Assembly: GCA_964607865.1 (NCBI GenBank)
Contig: CAZSLZ010000104.1
Location: 1-12,733, forward strand
Length of the DNA stretch: 12,733 nucleotides
Direction: 5' to 3'
Source: CAZSLZ01 sp964607865
GTDB taxonomy: Bacteria > Vulcanimicrobiota > JAJTBE01 > CAZSLZ01
The stretch's first letter is position 1, and every line of letters begins with the position of its first letter. Made by a program: the position numbers and the translations under genes. The notes under the pieces are model-generated. The model did no database searches. It was not told the origin of the DNA and saw only the letters and a list, made by a program, of their open reading frames with translations. Below, in pieces: positions 1-7,889 of this stretch.

Positions 1-55
1 ACAGGGCTGAAATACTAGGCGTTAAGAAAGTAAGCAGTTTCAAAACCCCACTCAT

Positions 56-3000
56 TTGTTTATTGATGAGAAAGATCGGGTTTATATTTCTGATGAAACC
101 ATACATTGTATTCATATTTTTACCACCGGGGGGGAATTTATTTCCCGATTCGGCAAGCTTGGCAACAAACCCGGAGATTTTCGGAACCCCGGAGGAATTT
201 TTATCAAAGATGAAAACATTTTTGTTGCAGATCAGCACAACCAGAGAATTCAGAAGTTCAACCAACAGGGCGAATTATTATGGAGCCTGGGCAGGGCAGG
301 GACAGAACAGGGCGGCTTAATGCAGCCTGTGGGTATCGCAATTACCGGTTATGGCAAAATGTTTGTGGCTGATTCAACCCAGAAATGCATCAAGGTTTTT
401 GTTCCGGTACATCCAGATGAAATAGAAGAAACTGCCACAATCGATGAAGAACTTGTTGATTCCATAAACCGTCATGTACAAAAAATAGCTGAGGCACAGA
501 AAGAAGATAAACATTTTGCTTTCAAATACGGTTTTGGCCAGCTTGGAACCGATGAAGGGCAGTTTGAAAAACCCACGGGTATCACCTGCGACAGACAGGG
601 CAATATCTATATACTGGATCAGGCAAAAGCCCTGGTTCATAAATATAGTTCTTCAGGCAAATTCCTATTGTCATTTGGAGAAACAGGCAGGCAGGAAGGC
701 CAGTTAACGACACCAATTGCCATAAAATATTCACCGGATCAGTCCATTGTAATTGCCGATATGAGCAGATCCTGCCTGATTAAGTTCAATACTGACGGTA
801 CTTTCATTGAAGAGATTGGCAAACCGGGTATAGGCGCAGGTTGTTTTTCGGGAATTAAGAGTTTTGATATAGATCAGGAAGGCAATATTTATGTGGTGGA
901 TGGATCGGGAAATATGTTCAACCCCAGCCGGGTTCAGGTATTTGATAACCGGGGTGATTTTATTATCATGTGGGGTGAATTCGGAAGGGAACCGGGGCAA
1001 TTTCAATCTATCCAGTCAATCAGCCTGGACAACCGGGGAAGCGTATATCTTACTGACATTAATTTAAACTGCGTTCATCATTTTACCATCATGGGCAATT
1101 TTATCAACCGTTGGGGAAATTCGGGACGCCAGCCCGGACAATTTCTGAAACCCATGGATATACTTGCCTGTGAAACTGGTATTTACGTGGTGGATAGCAA
1201 CAATCAGCGAATTCAGAAATTTACCGCCGAAGGTGAGTTGGTAGCGAGCTGGGGCAAACCGGGCAGAAAACCCGGAGATTTTATTCTGCCACTGGCCATA
1301 ACCCGGGACAGCCAGGATAACATTTATATTATTGATGAAAAAACCGGCCGGGCCCAGGTGTTCTTCTGTGTGGAAGAGGAAGAACTTGAATTGCAGAAAG
1401 GCGCTGAGGAAGCTCTTCTTGCGGAATTGAAACAGGCTACTGAAAATTTGATAATGGATCAGAAAAAAGAAAAATATTATAGATATTCTGCTGAAATTGA
1501 GTTTCCCGGTGAAGTCAAACCTCAGGTTTCCAGCCTGGCTTTTGATAGTCAAAACAACCTTTATGTATTATCTTCCAATCCTCCCCAAATTTATAAGTTT
1601 TCCCCCCAGGGCAGTTTGTTATTTTCTTTTGGTGAAAAGGGAAACCAGGCTGGCCAATTTTACCGTCCCATGGGAATCGCTATCGATCTCAGGGACAATA
1701 TTTATATTGGTGATAATGCCCTGGCAAAAATTCAAAAATTTGATTCTGAGGGGAATTTTGTCATGGTAATCGGAGAACCCGGAGCCGGGGCGGGCCAGTT
1801 TACCAACCTTCGTGGCATGGCTCTGGATATTAACGGATATCTTTATACCCTGGACGGAACCCAGAATCAGAACTCTCCCAGCCGGGTTCAGGTATTTGAT
1901 GAAAATGGAGAGTTTTTGACCAGCTGGGGGGACTGGGGAAGAGAAGACCATCAATTCTTTTTACCCCAGGAGATCGGCATAGATCCGGTGGGCAATCTGT
2001 TTGTTACCGATTTTTATACAAAACAGGTAAAACGATTCACCACCAACGGGGCATTTCTGGGCCTGATTGGCCCCAGATACGGCGAAAACGAACAGTTTGT
2101 AAGGCCTTATGGAATTTCAGCTTCTTCAAAGGGTGTATTGGTTACTGATGCCCATAAACAGAAAATTATAAAATTTACATCAAATTTAGATTATATAAGC
2201 AGTTTCGGCGAAGCCGGCACCCTGGAAGGAAGGTTCATGGAACCTGCCGCCCTGGCGGTTGACCATAAAGGCACCCTTGCAGTGGCAGATCCCCAGCTTG
2301 ATTACATTCAGCTTTTTATCCCCTCTGAAACAGAAATGAAAACTGTCTTTGAAGAGGTGCACACCGAAACAATCATCAGCCGGGCATCAGAAAAAACCCA
2401 GGCCCAGATGGTACAAAAAGAGTACGGCATTGTGAACAAATGGGGAACCGAAGGGGGCAATCCGGGACGGTTGAACCAGCCCCAGGGGGTAAAAACAAAC
2501 AGCCGGGGAGAAATTGTTCTTGCAGATTCGGGTAACTACCGTATTCAGATTTTTGATTTGAATGGAAAATATTTGCGGAGCTGGGGAAGCAAGGGCAGAG
2601 AAGAAGGGCAATTTGAAAAACCTGATTCCATAGCTATTGATGAAAATGATCACATTTATGTTGCTGATTCTGCCTTGGGCAGAATTTCGATTTTTAACCC
2701 TGACGGGGAACTTCAGAGGTTTATTGGAAAACCCGGCAATATGGCAGGGCAATTCAGTAGTTTGAGAAGCATTGCTATTGATTCAAATTATGTGATATAT
2801 ACTCTGGATGGCACTCTGGGGGCATTCTGCCCATATCGGATTCAAAAATTCGATATGGAAGGCCGTTTTCTTGAGAAATGGGAACTCCCCCAGCAGGAGC
2901 ATAAGATCAGCCGGCCGGTAAGCATGGATTTTGACGAAGATGATAATCTATATATTCTGGATCAGGGAAGCAACCAGGTTTTATGGTTTACCCCCTCGGG

Positions 3001-4237
3001 TACTTACATAAAGAAATGGGGCAGTCATGGCAAAGATCCGTGCCAATTCAACCAGCCAAGCGGTATTATGGTAGGCAAAGATGGCATTTTTGTAACCGAT
3101 ACCCGCAACCACCGTATTCAGAAGTTCACCTCAACCGGCGAACCTGTCTGTTCTTTTGGTAAACCGGGCACCCTTCCGGGAGCTTTTATGAAACCTGTGG
3201 GAATTGCCATGGGCCCGGATAAAACCATAATTATCATCGATGAGCAGGATAACTCGGTAAGCCTGTTTCAACCGGGAAAGGCGAAAGAATTGGAAGTTGC
3301 CAAAGAAGACGGTTTGAAATCGGTGGAAGAAATCAGAAATTATTCTTCCAATATGATTTCTTTCCAGAATACAGTAAAAAGTTACAGTTTTATAAACAGG
3401 ATTGGCAGGCCCGGAATGAAAGACGGGCAGTTTAATATGCCCAGGCAGTTGGCTCTGGATTCGGAAGATAAGATTTATGTGGTGGATACAAAAAATCATC
3501 GAATTCAGAAATTGAGCAACTCCGGCGAATTCATTACAGGTTTTGGAACCCGTGGCAACCAGCCAGGCCAGTTTATGAATCCCACCAACATTGCCATAAC
3601 CAATAAAAATGAAATAGCTGTTACCGACAGCGGATTAAACAGGATTCAATTTTTTACATCAGAGGGAAAATTTATAAAAACCCTGGGGAAAGCCGGGGGT
3701 GGCATAGGCGAATTCAATAATTTGCGGGGTATAGCCTGCGATAACTCGGGTTACATTTATGCCATTGACGGTTTTAACAACCCCAACTCTCCCGGCCGGG
3801 TGCAGAAATTTGATTCCGACGGCAATTTCATAAGAAAATGGGACAGCAATGATTTTGAAAAGGGCATTTTAATGGCGCCTGCAGATATTGTATTTGATGG
3901 TGAAGGCAGCCTGTTTCTGCTGGATCCCATAGCTCATTCCATAACCAGGTTCACTCTGGATGGACAATTCATTAAAAAATTCGGTTCCATGGGCAACCAG
4001 CCAGGCCAGTTTCGAATGCTTTCAAGTATTGCGGTTAATAAGTATGGTATTTTTGTATCGGAGATGGCTAATTTGAGAATTCAGAAATTTACTTTTGACG
4101 GAGAATTCGTAACTACCTGGGGTGAAAGAGGGCCCGGAGATGCCCAGTTTATGGCGCCGGAAGGAATAGCTGTGGATTCTGAGGGAAAAGTCTTTGTGGT
4201 GGATTCCAAAACCCACAGTATTCAGGTTTTCAGTTAG
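56..4237 (+). CDS. Giant NHL-repeat beta-propeller protein, 5'-partial
   Basis: The visible product is 1393 residues and consists almost wholly of NHL repeats. I count 27, each with a consensus like GQF..P.GIA.D..G.IYV.D....RIQKF...G. They are grouped as 3+6+6+6+6 blades, so four complete six-bladed propellers follow one half propeller. Charged, probably helical linkers separate them at about residues 117-152, 438-478, 755-790 and 1071-1109. NHL propellers are known as protein- or ligand-binding scaffolds; the ligand here is unknown. The first three blades match blades 4-6 of every later unit, so about 170 or more N-terminal residues are missing. The only start in this frame is TTG at 56, with no Shine-Dalgarno sequence, and repeat homology (QFQNP) continues upstream of it to about base 35. 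In-frame stops lie at 23-25 and 8-10. TTG 56 is therefore probably not the true start. No signal peptide can be judged. The M29 peptidase gene begins 47 bases downstream. Confidence 0.85.
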   Translation: MFIDEKDRVYISDETIHCIHIFTTGGEFISRFGKLGNKPGDFRNPGGIFIKDENIFVADQHNQRIQKFNQQGELLWSLGRAGTEQGGLMQPVGIAITGYGKMFVADSTQKCIKVFVPVHPDEIEETATIDEELVDSINRHVQKIAEAQKEDKHFAFKYGFGQLGTDEGQFEKPTGITCDRQGNIYILDQAKALVHKYSSSGKFLLSFGETGRQEGQLTTPIAIKYSPDQSIVIADMSRSCLIKFNTDGTFIEEIGKPGIGAGCFSGIKSFDIDQEGNIYVVDGSGNMFNPSRVQVFDNRGDFIIMWGEFGREPGQFQSIQSISLDNRGSVYLTDINLNCVHHFTIMGNFINRWGNSGRQPGQFLKPMDILACETGIYVVDSNNQRIQKFTAEGELVASWGKPGRKPGDFILPLAITRDSQDNIYIIDEKTGRAQVFFCVEEEELELQKGAEEALLAELKQATENLIMDQKKEKYYRYSAEIEFPGEVKPQVSSLAFDSQNNLYVLSSNPPQIYKFSPQGSLLFSFGEKGNQAGQFYRPMGIAIDLRDNIYIGDNALAKIQKFDSEGNFVMVIGEPGAGAGQFTNLRGMALDINGYLYTLDGTQNQNSPSRVQVFDENGEFLTSWGDWGREDHQFFLPQEIGIDPVGNLFVTDFYTKQVKRFTTNGAFLGLIGPRYGENEQFVRPYGISASSKGVLVTDAHKQKIIKFTSNLDYISSFGEAGTLEGRFMEPAALAVDHKGTLAVADPQLDYIQLFIPSETEMKTVFEEVHTETIISRASEKTQAQMVQKEYGIVNKWGTEGGNPGRLNQPQGVKTNSRGEIVLADSGNYRIQIFDLNGKYLRSWGSKGREEGQFEKPDSIAIDENDHIYVADSALGRISIFNPDGELQRFIGKPGNMAGQFSSLRSIAIDSNYVIYTLDGTLGAFCPYRIQKFDMEGRFLEKWELPQQEHKISRPVSMDFDEDDNLYILDQGSNQVLWFTPSGTYIKKWGSHGKDPCQFNQPSGIMVGKDGIFVTDTRNHRIQKFTSTGEPVCSFGKPGTLPGAFMKPVGIAMGPDKTIIIIDEQDNSVSLFQPGKAKELEVAKEDGLKSVEEIRNYSSNMISFQNTVKSYSFINRIGRPGMKDGQFNMPRQLALDSEDKIYVVDTKNHRIQKLSNSGEFITGFGTRGNQPGQFMNPTNIAITNKNEIAVTDSGLNRIQFFTSEGKFIKTLGKAGGGIGEFNNLRGIACDNSGYIYAIDGFNNPNSPGRVQKFDSDGNFIRKWDSNDFEKGILMAPADIVFDGEGSLFLLDPIAHSITRFTLDGQFIKKFGSMGNQPGQFRMLSSIAVNKYGIFVSEMANLRIQKFTFDGEFVTTWGERGPGDAQFMAPEGIAVDSEGKVFVVDSKTHSIQVFS
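512..4234 (+). repeat. Four tandem super-repeats of six NHL blades plus linker
   Basis: Within the NHL gene the protein repeats at about 316-321 residues (roughly 950 bp). Linkers start at residues 117, 438, 755 and 1071. In each full unit the third blade carries a loop insertion of the form DGxxxxxxPxR, at residues 282-292, 600-610, 918-928 and 1239-1249. The fifth blade nearly always ends RIQKF (residues 64, 385, 1020 and 1341; KIIKF at 703 in unit 3). Corresponding blades in different units resemble each other more than adjacent blades do. This implies duplication of whole propellers rather than of single blades. Confidence 0.8.
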
Positions 4238-4284
4238 TAATTATAAGAAAAAAGCAGACATTGATTTAAATTCAGAGGTGTTAA

Positions 4285-5409
4285 ATGGTAAAAACCAGGG
4301 ACAAGAATTTTTTAAAGAATCTGGCAAAGAAAATTGTGGTGGACTGCCTCAGGGTAAAATCAGGAGAAAACTTCTGGATTTCCTGCAGCGATCCCGCTTA
4401 TTTTGATTTGGCGGAAAAAACCGCCATTGCTGCCATCGAAGAGGGAGCTTATCCCTTTATTACCATGTCTTCTGAAGAAATTGGGTTGAAGAAAATGGAA
4501 AACCCCCCGGAATATTTCAAGGCATCACCGGAATTCGCCCTGAATAATATCGAAACCGCCGACGTCCAACTTCAGCTGGCTTTTCCGAAAGATCCAGCCT
4601 ATCCTTCCAAAATTCCACCAGAAAAACTGAAAGCCAGCAGCTGGCAGACTCTGAAGATTCACGAAGCTTTGATGGAAAGAAATAAAGAAATATCCAGGTT
4701 GCGTTGTTCTTCTCTTATTTATCCCACAAGGGAAGCTGCCGATTATTATGGTATTCCTTTTGATGAATATGAAGATCTGATATGGCGTTCTCTGGACATC
4801 GATTATAATGATTTGTCCGGAAAGGCTAAAACCGTGGCATCCATACTTCGTGACGGAGAGAAAATTCATATTACTACCGATGATGGAACCGACTTGAAAT
4901 TTTCCATAGGCAACCGTCAGGTTTTCATAGACGATGGCATTATGGATGAAGAAGATATTCAAACCCGAACCTATCTGCAGAATTTACCCACAGGCGAAGT
5001 TTATGTTGCGCCCCTGGAAGATTCGGTGGAGGGCACTGCAGTATTCCAATACAATATTTTTATGGGAGAACCCCTGGTTAACTTACGGGCAGAATTTAAG
5101 AAAGGAACCATAACCGATTTTACAGCGGACCGTGGAGAAGAACATTACCGGGCGGTTATGGAAAACTGTACCGGGGGCAGATATACTATTGCTGAATTGG
5201 GAATAGGTTTGAACCCGGAGATAAAGGAGGTTGTCGGTAACCTGGCTATGGACGAAAAAATTATTGGGACTATTCATCTGGCAACCGGTGAAAACCGGAT
5301 GTTTGGAGGAACCAACAAATCTTCAATTCACTGGGATCTGGTTATGAAATCTCCTACAGTTGCCGTTGACGGTAAAGTAATTATGGAAAAGGGCCGATAT
5401 CGGGTTTAA
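4285..5409 (+). CDS. M29-family metallo-aminopeptidase (AmpS/AmpT-like)
   Basis: The 374-residue product resembles the M29 (thermophilic metalloprotease, COG2309) aminopeptidases. These are cytoplasmic two-metal exopeptidases that release N-terminal residues from peptides. The five family metal ligands can be placed: E238 in NLPTGEV, E304 in AELGIGLNP, H331 in IHLATG, and H349 and D351 in the C-terminal IHWDLV. The family motif FGGTNKSS directly precedes the last pair. The gap from H331 to H349 is shorter than in the crystallised AmpS/AmpT enzymes, and the protein is somewhat shorter than the usual roughly 410 residues, so this is a divergent member. The start is ATG 4285, supported by GAGGTG at 4276-4281 just upstream. 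It ends seven bases before the HD-GYP gene, suggesting co-transcription. Substrate specificity cannot be read from the sequence. Confidence 0.88.
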   Translation: MVKTRDKNFLKNLAKKIVVDCLRVKSGENFWISCSDPAYFDLAEKTAIAAIEEGAYPFITMSSEEIGLKKMENPPEYFKASPEFALNNIETADVQLQLAFPKDPAYPSKIPPEKLKASSWQTLKIHEALMERNKEISRLRCSSLIYPTREAADYYGIPFDEYEDLIWRSLDIDYNDLSGKAKTVASILRDGEKIHITTDDGTDLKFSIGNRQVFIDDGIMDEEDIQTRTYLQNLPTGEVYVAPLEDSVEGTAVFQYNIFMGEPLVNLRAEFKKGTITDFTADRGEEHYRAVMENCTGGRYTIAELGIGLNPEIKEVVGNLAMDEKIIGTIHLATGENRMFGGTNKSSIHWDLVMKSPTVAVDGKVIMEKGRYRV

Positions 5410-5416
5410 AGATACT

Positions 5417-6688
5417 ATGAGAAAAATACCCCTGGTTTTATATTATGTTTTTATTATGACAGCGGGCGTTATTGCCGGCTTATATTCATATAAAACCCTG
5501 GGCTTTTCTATTGATAGTAATTCCCTGGCCTTTTTTTTGTTTCTTACAGTTCTGGCAATTATCACTGAATGTTATTCAATTAAAATGCCAAAGTATGGTT
5601 TAATTCCCGCTGCCGATACATTTTATTATGTTCTGATGATTACCCTGGGGCCACTGGTTGCAGGTATAGCTTCGGCAACTGCCAACTGTGCCAAGGCAGT
5701 TTATGAGATGGGAATAAAAAAACAGGGGGTGGATCTTCATGTTTTTAATATCTTTCAGGTTCCCTTAATTTTTATCATCAGCGGGCTGATGTTTAGTTAT
5801 TTTTATAATTCAGATACTTTTTTCGACGGAACAAAAACCACAATTATAAATATTCTGCTGATTATTGTTATTTCTTTGTTTTCCATTGTCCTCAGAAATA
5901 TGCTTACTACAATTCATTATATTCTTGAAAGCAAGATGCCGGTTTCTTATTTATGGCAGCTGGATTTCAGCCGGATCAAGATTTATCTTGGCACTATCCC
6001 CGCCATAGCAGTACTCATAGCCACCACCTACCAGGAAGTTCCCTGGGCTTTGTTTCTTCTGGCTATGCCCCTGGCTCTGGTTTATGTTTCCATAAAACGT
6101 TATTCTGATCTTCTCAATGAAGTAAAATCTACAATGGAAACCCTGGCTGAAATTATCGAGGCCCGGGATCCCCACATGGTAGATCACGCCGAAAGGGTGG
6201 CGCGTTATAGTATGGAAATTGGGAAGAAATTGAATCTTTCCCGCGAGATGCTGGAACACCTGGAATCAGCAGCCCGGATGCATGACCTGGGAAAAGTTTC
6301 CATTGCCGATGATATTCTGGGAAAACTGGATTCTCTTTCTGAGGATGAATTTGAAGCTGTGAAACGTCATGCTGAGTTAGGCAGTGAGGTTGCTGGAAAG
6401 ATTTCTTTCTGCCGGGAAGAATCCTTGATGATTCGCCATCATCACGAAAGATTTGACGGTACAGGTTACCCCGATGGTTTGAAGGGGGGCGATATTCCCC
6501 TGGGCGCCCGGATTATCGGGCTGGCGGAAGCTTTCGATACTATAACCACTTCCAGGGCATACAGCCCTGCCAGAACTTTCAGCGAGGCGCTGGAAGAAAT
6601 TCAGGCAGTAAGCGGAACCCAGTTTGATCCAAAAATTGTTGAAGCTTTCAGCCAGGTTATGAAAAACAGGATCAGCAAATTCAGTTGA
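5417..6688 (+). CDS. Membrane-anchored HD-GYP domain protein (predicted c-di-GMP phosphodiesterase)
   Basis: The product has 423 residues. Residues 1-225 are a hydrophobic N-terminal sensor-like region with about six or more membrane segments (for example 5-25, 36-52, 68-90, 110-130, 142-160 and 190-225). A short linker joins it to an HD-GYP domain at about 235-415. Visible catalytic residues are H257, HD 289-290 within HDLGK, H318, HHHE 341-344, and the GYP signature DGTGYP at 347-352. HD-GYP proteins hydrolyse c-di-GMP to pGpG or GMP, and some act on other cyclic dinucleotides. The motif set looks complete, so activity is plausible. No GGDEF or receiver domain is present. ATG 5417 lies seven bases after the peptidase stop with only a weak Shine-Dalgarno, so translational coupling is likely. 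The stimulus sensed by the membrane part is unknown. Confidence 0.9.
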   Translation: MRKIPLVLYYVFIMTAGVIAGLYSYKTLGFSIDSNSLAFFLFLTVLAIITECYSIKMPKYGLIPAADTFYYVLMITLGPLVAGIASATANCAKAVYEMGIKKQGVDLHVFNIFQVPLIFIISGLMFSYFYNSDTFFDGTKTTIINILLIIVISLFSIVLRNMLTTIHYILESKMPVSYLWQLDFSRIKIYLGTIPAIAVLIATTYQEVPWALFLLAMPLALVYVSIKRYSDLLNEVKSTMETLAEIIEARDPHMVDHAERVARYSMEIGKKLNLSREMLEHLESAARMHDLGKVSIADDILGKLDSLSEDEFEAVKRHAELGSEVAGKISFCREESLMIRHHHERFDGTGYPDGLKGGDIPLGARIIGLAEAFDTITTSRAYSPARTFSEALEEIQAVSGTQFDPKIVEAFSQVMKNRISKFS

Positions 6689-6693
6689 AGGTC

Positions 6694-6723
6694 TTTACAA
6701 AAAAGCCTGGGGCATGTTATAAT
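6694..6723 (+). promoter_or_regulatory. Sigma70-type promoter with extended -10
   Basis: TTTACA at 6694-6699 (-35) and a perfect TATAAT at 6718-6723 (-10) are 18 bases apart. TG at 6715-6716 makes an extended -10 (TGTTATAAT). It begins six bases after the HD-GYP stop and drives the small gene at 6758. Transcription would start near 6730, which excludes the upstream ATG at 6722 as a start codon. Confidence 0.75.
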
Positions 6724-6746
6724 GATTGTTAACAGATTGGATTTCT

Positions 6747-6751
6747 GGAGG
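6747..6751 (+). promoter_or_regulatory. Ribosome binding site fixing the start at 6758
   Basis: GGAGG lies six bases before ATG 6758. This ideal spacing selects 6758 over the in-frame ATG at 6722, which sits inside the -10 box. Confidence 0.8.
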
Positions 6752-6757
6752 AATAGA

Positions 6758-6943
6758 ATGGATACAATCAAGAATATCAAGGTTACAAACACGCCTTTCC
6801 AGGCCCTTTCAAAAAAAGATGATGACGGCGATATGCCCAGTACCAACGAACCATACTCCCCGCCTTTGAACGGAGATTTACTGGGAAACACCGACAGCGT
6901 GAATCTTTCAGGCCCCGGAAAAAGAGAAGTAACCAAATTTTAA
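6758..6943 (+). CDS. Small hydrophilic protein, 61 aa, unknown function
   Basis: The 61-residue product begins MDTIKNIKVTNTP and ends REVTKF. It is polar, with an acidic KKDDDGD patch at residues 19-25, a Pro/Asn-rich middle, no membrane segment, no signal peptide and no cysteine, so it is probably partly disordered. The motif DSVNLSGPGK at 46-55 loosely recalls the D-V-LS-K segment of FlgM-type anti-sigma factors, but the C-terminal helices of FlgM are absent. I treat that resemblance as weak. The evidence for a real gene is contextual: its own extended -10 promoter, an ideal GGAGG site and a strong terminator 20 bases downstream form a complete monocistronic unit. I do not recognise a family. 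Confidence 0.65.
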   Translation: MDTIKNIKVTNTPFQALSKKDDDGDMPSTNEPYSPPLNGDLLGNTDSVNLSGPGKREVTKF

Positions 6944-6962
6944 GATTTAAATATGCAAACAA

Positions 6963-6989
6963 AAAAAAATCGCCGTCGGCGATTTTTTT
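6963..6989. terminator. Bidirectional intrinsic terminator
   Basis: A five-base-pair TCGCC/GGCGA stem (6970-6974 with 6978-6982) with a three-base loop is extended by an A7/T7 pair of tracts. It therefore ends in a U-run on both strands. It sits between the convergent small gene and the FAD-subunit gene, which it serves in both directions. Confidence 0.9.
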
Positions 6990-7016
6990 ATAGAAAATTA
7001 TGCAATACACATTTAA

Positions 7017-7889
7017 TTAAGCTTTTTTCAGCAATCCCAGTTCTTCCAGTAGTATTTCCAGCATTCCCCCCATGACTTCTTTTTTATAGCCGGGGGTGCC
7101 TCGCAGGCTGGAAGCCCGGGGATATATGTTTTCCTTAAGCCAGGTTCTTGCCTGTTTCAGGACTTTTGAGTCAATTGCCTTATGGGAAAGAATTTCTTCT
7201 AATTCCGGGGATCTGAAAGGAGTTTTCATTACTGCTGATAATCCTGCCCGGATTTTTCTGTCTGAGGGTTTTTCGGGATTGACAGCCAAAATGGTGATGG
7301 CGCAGGTTGCCAGGTCCTGTCCTTTTACCCTGGCAGTTCTTCTGTAGGCAGAAACCGAATTTTCCGGTGGACGGGGCAAAATAAGCCCGGTCATAATTTC
7401 TCCTGGTTCGAGGCTGGTCCAGCCCGGCCCGGTTAAAAATTCATTTATTGGAACCTGGCGGAATTTTCCGTTTCCGAAAATTTCAACCCGGGCTTCATAA
7501 ACCACTGCCGGCCCGCCGCATTCGGCTCCCGGCGAGGCATTACAGATGTTTCCTCCCACGGTGGCGCGGTTGCGAACTTCATAGCAGCCGAATCGAAAAG
7601 TGGCCTGGTGAAGTGCGGGGAAGAACTTCTTAACCTCATTAGAATTTTTTAACCCTGTAATAGTTATGCCGGCGCCTATGAAAAGCCCTTTTTCTTTCCA
7701 TTCCAGCTGACAGAGCCGGGGAATTCTTTTAATATCCACCACCAGATCGGGGCGGTGGTTTCCCTTGCGTAATTTTACCAGAAGGTCAGTGCCTCCGGCC
7801 AGGATCTGGGAATTTTTGTTTTCCATCAACAGGGTAGAAGCTTCTTCGAGGGTTTCAGGTTTCCTGTACGAGAATTCATGGGTAATCAT
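7017..7889 (-). CDS. FAD-binding subunit of xanthine dehydrogenase/CoxM-family molybdenum hydroxylase
   Basis: The 290-residue product has the usual length of a CoxM/XdhB medium subunit. This subunit carries FAD and passes electrons from the [2Fe-2S] clusters to the final acceptor. FAD-binding signatures are AGGTDLL (residues 31-37), IGAGITITGL (71-80) and ATVGGNICNASP (109-120, the family TIGGN motif). The C-terminal CO_deh_flav_C region contains RGTPGYKKEVMGGML (263-277). ATG 7887-7889 directly abuts the TAA of the molybdopterin-subunit gene (TAAATG). An AGGAGG lies inside the end of that gene, so the two are translationally coupled. It is last in its operon, with the terminator just beyond. 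The substrate is not determinable from this subunit. Cysteines do not form an iron-sulfur pattern, so the [2Fe-2S] subunit is not fused here. Confidence 0.92.
   Translation of the reverse strand: MITHEFSYRKPETLEEASTLLMENKNSQILAGGTDLLVKLRKGNHRPDLVVDIKRIPRLCQLEWKEKGLFIGAGITITGLKNSNEVKKFFPALHQATFRFGCYEVRNRATVGGNICNASPGAECGGPAVVYEARVEIFGNGKFRQVPINEFLTGPGWTSLEPGEIMTGLILPRPPENSVSAYRRTARVKGQDLATCAITILAVNPEKPSDRKIRAGLSAVMKTPFRSPELEEILSHKAIDSKVLKQARTWLKENIYPRASSLRGTPGYKKEVMGGMLEILLEELGLLKKA

Noticed and set aside
1..30. Stop-codon recoding (TGA as Trp, TAA as Gln) to explain the NHL 5' end
   Set aside because: TGA (6686-6688) and TAA end other genes here and Trp is encoded by TGG throughout, so a lesion, frameshift or assembly error is simpler.
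1064..1552. 162-codon minus-strand open frame inside the NHL gene, and similar antisense frames
   Set aside because: They lie opposite NHL blades whose repeat structure is unmistakable on the plus strand; the antisense products are Phe/Ile-rich with no recognisable motif or ribosome site.
6722..6757. In-frame ATG at 6722 as start of the small protein (73 aa)
   Set aside because: This ATG overlaps the perfect TATAAT at 6718-6723, so it would not be in the transcript; ATG 6758 has GGAGG at ideal spacing.
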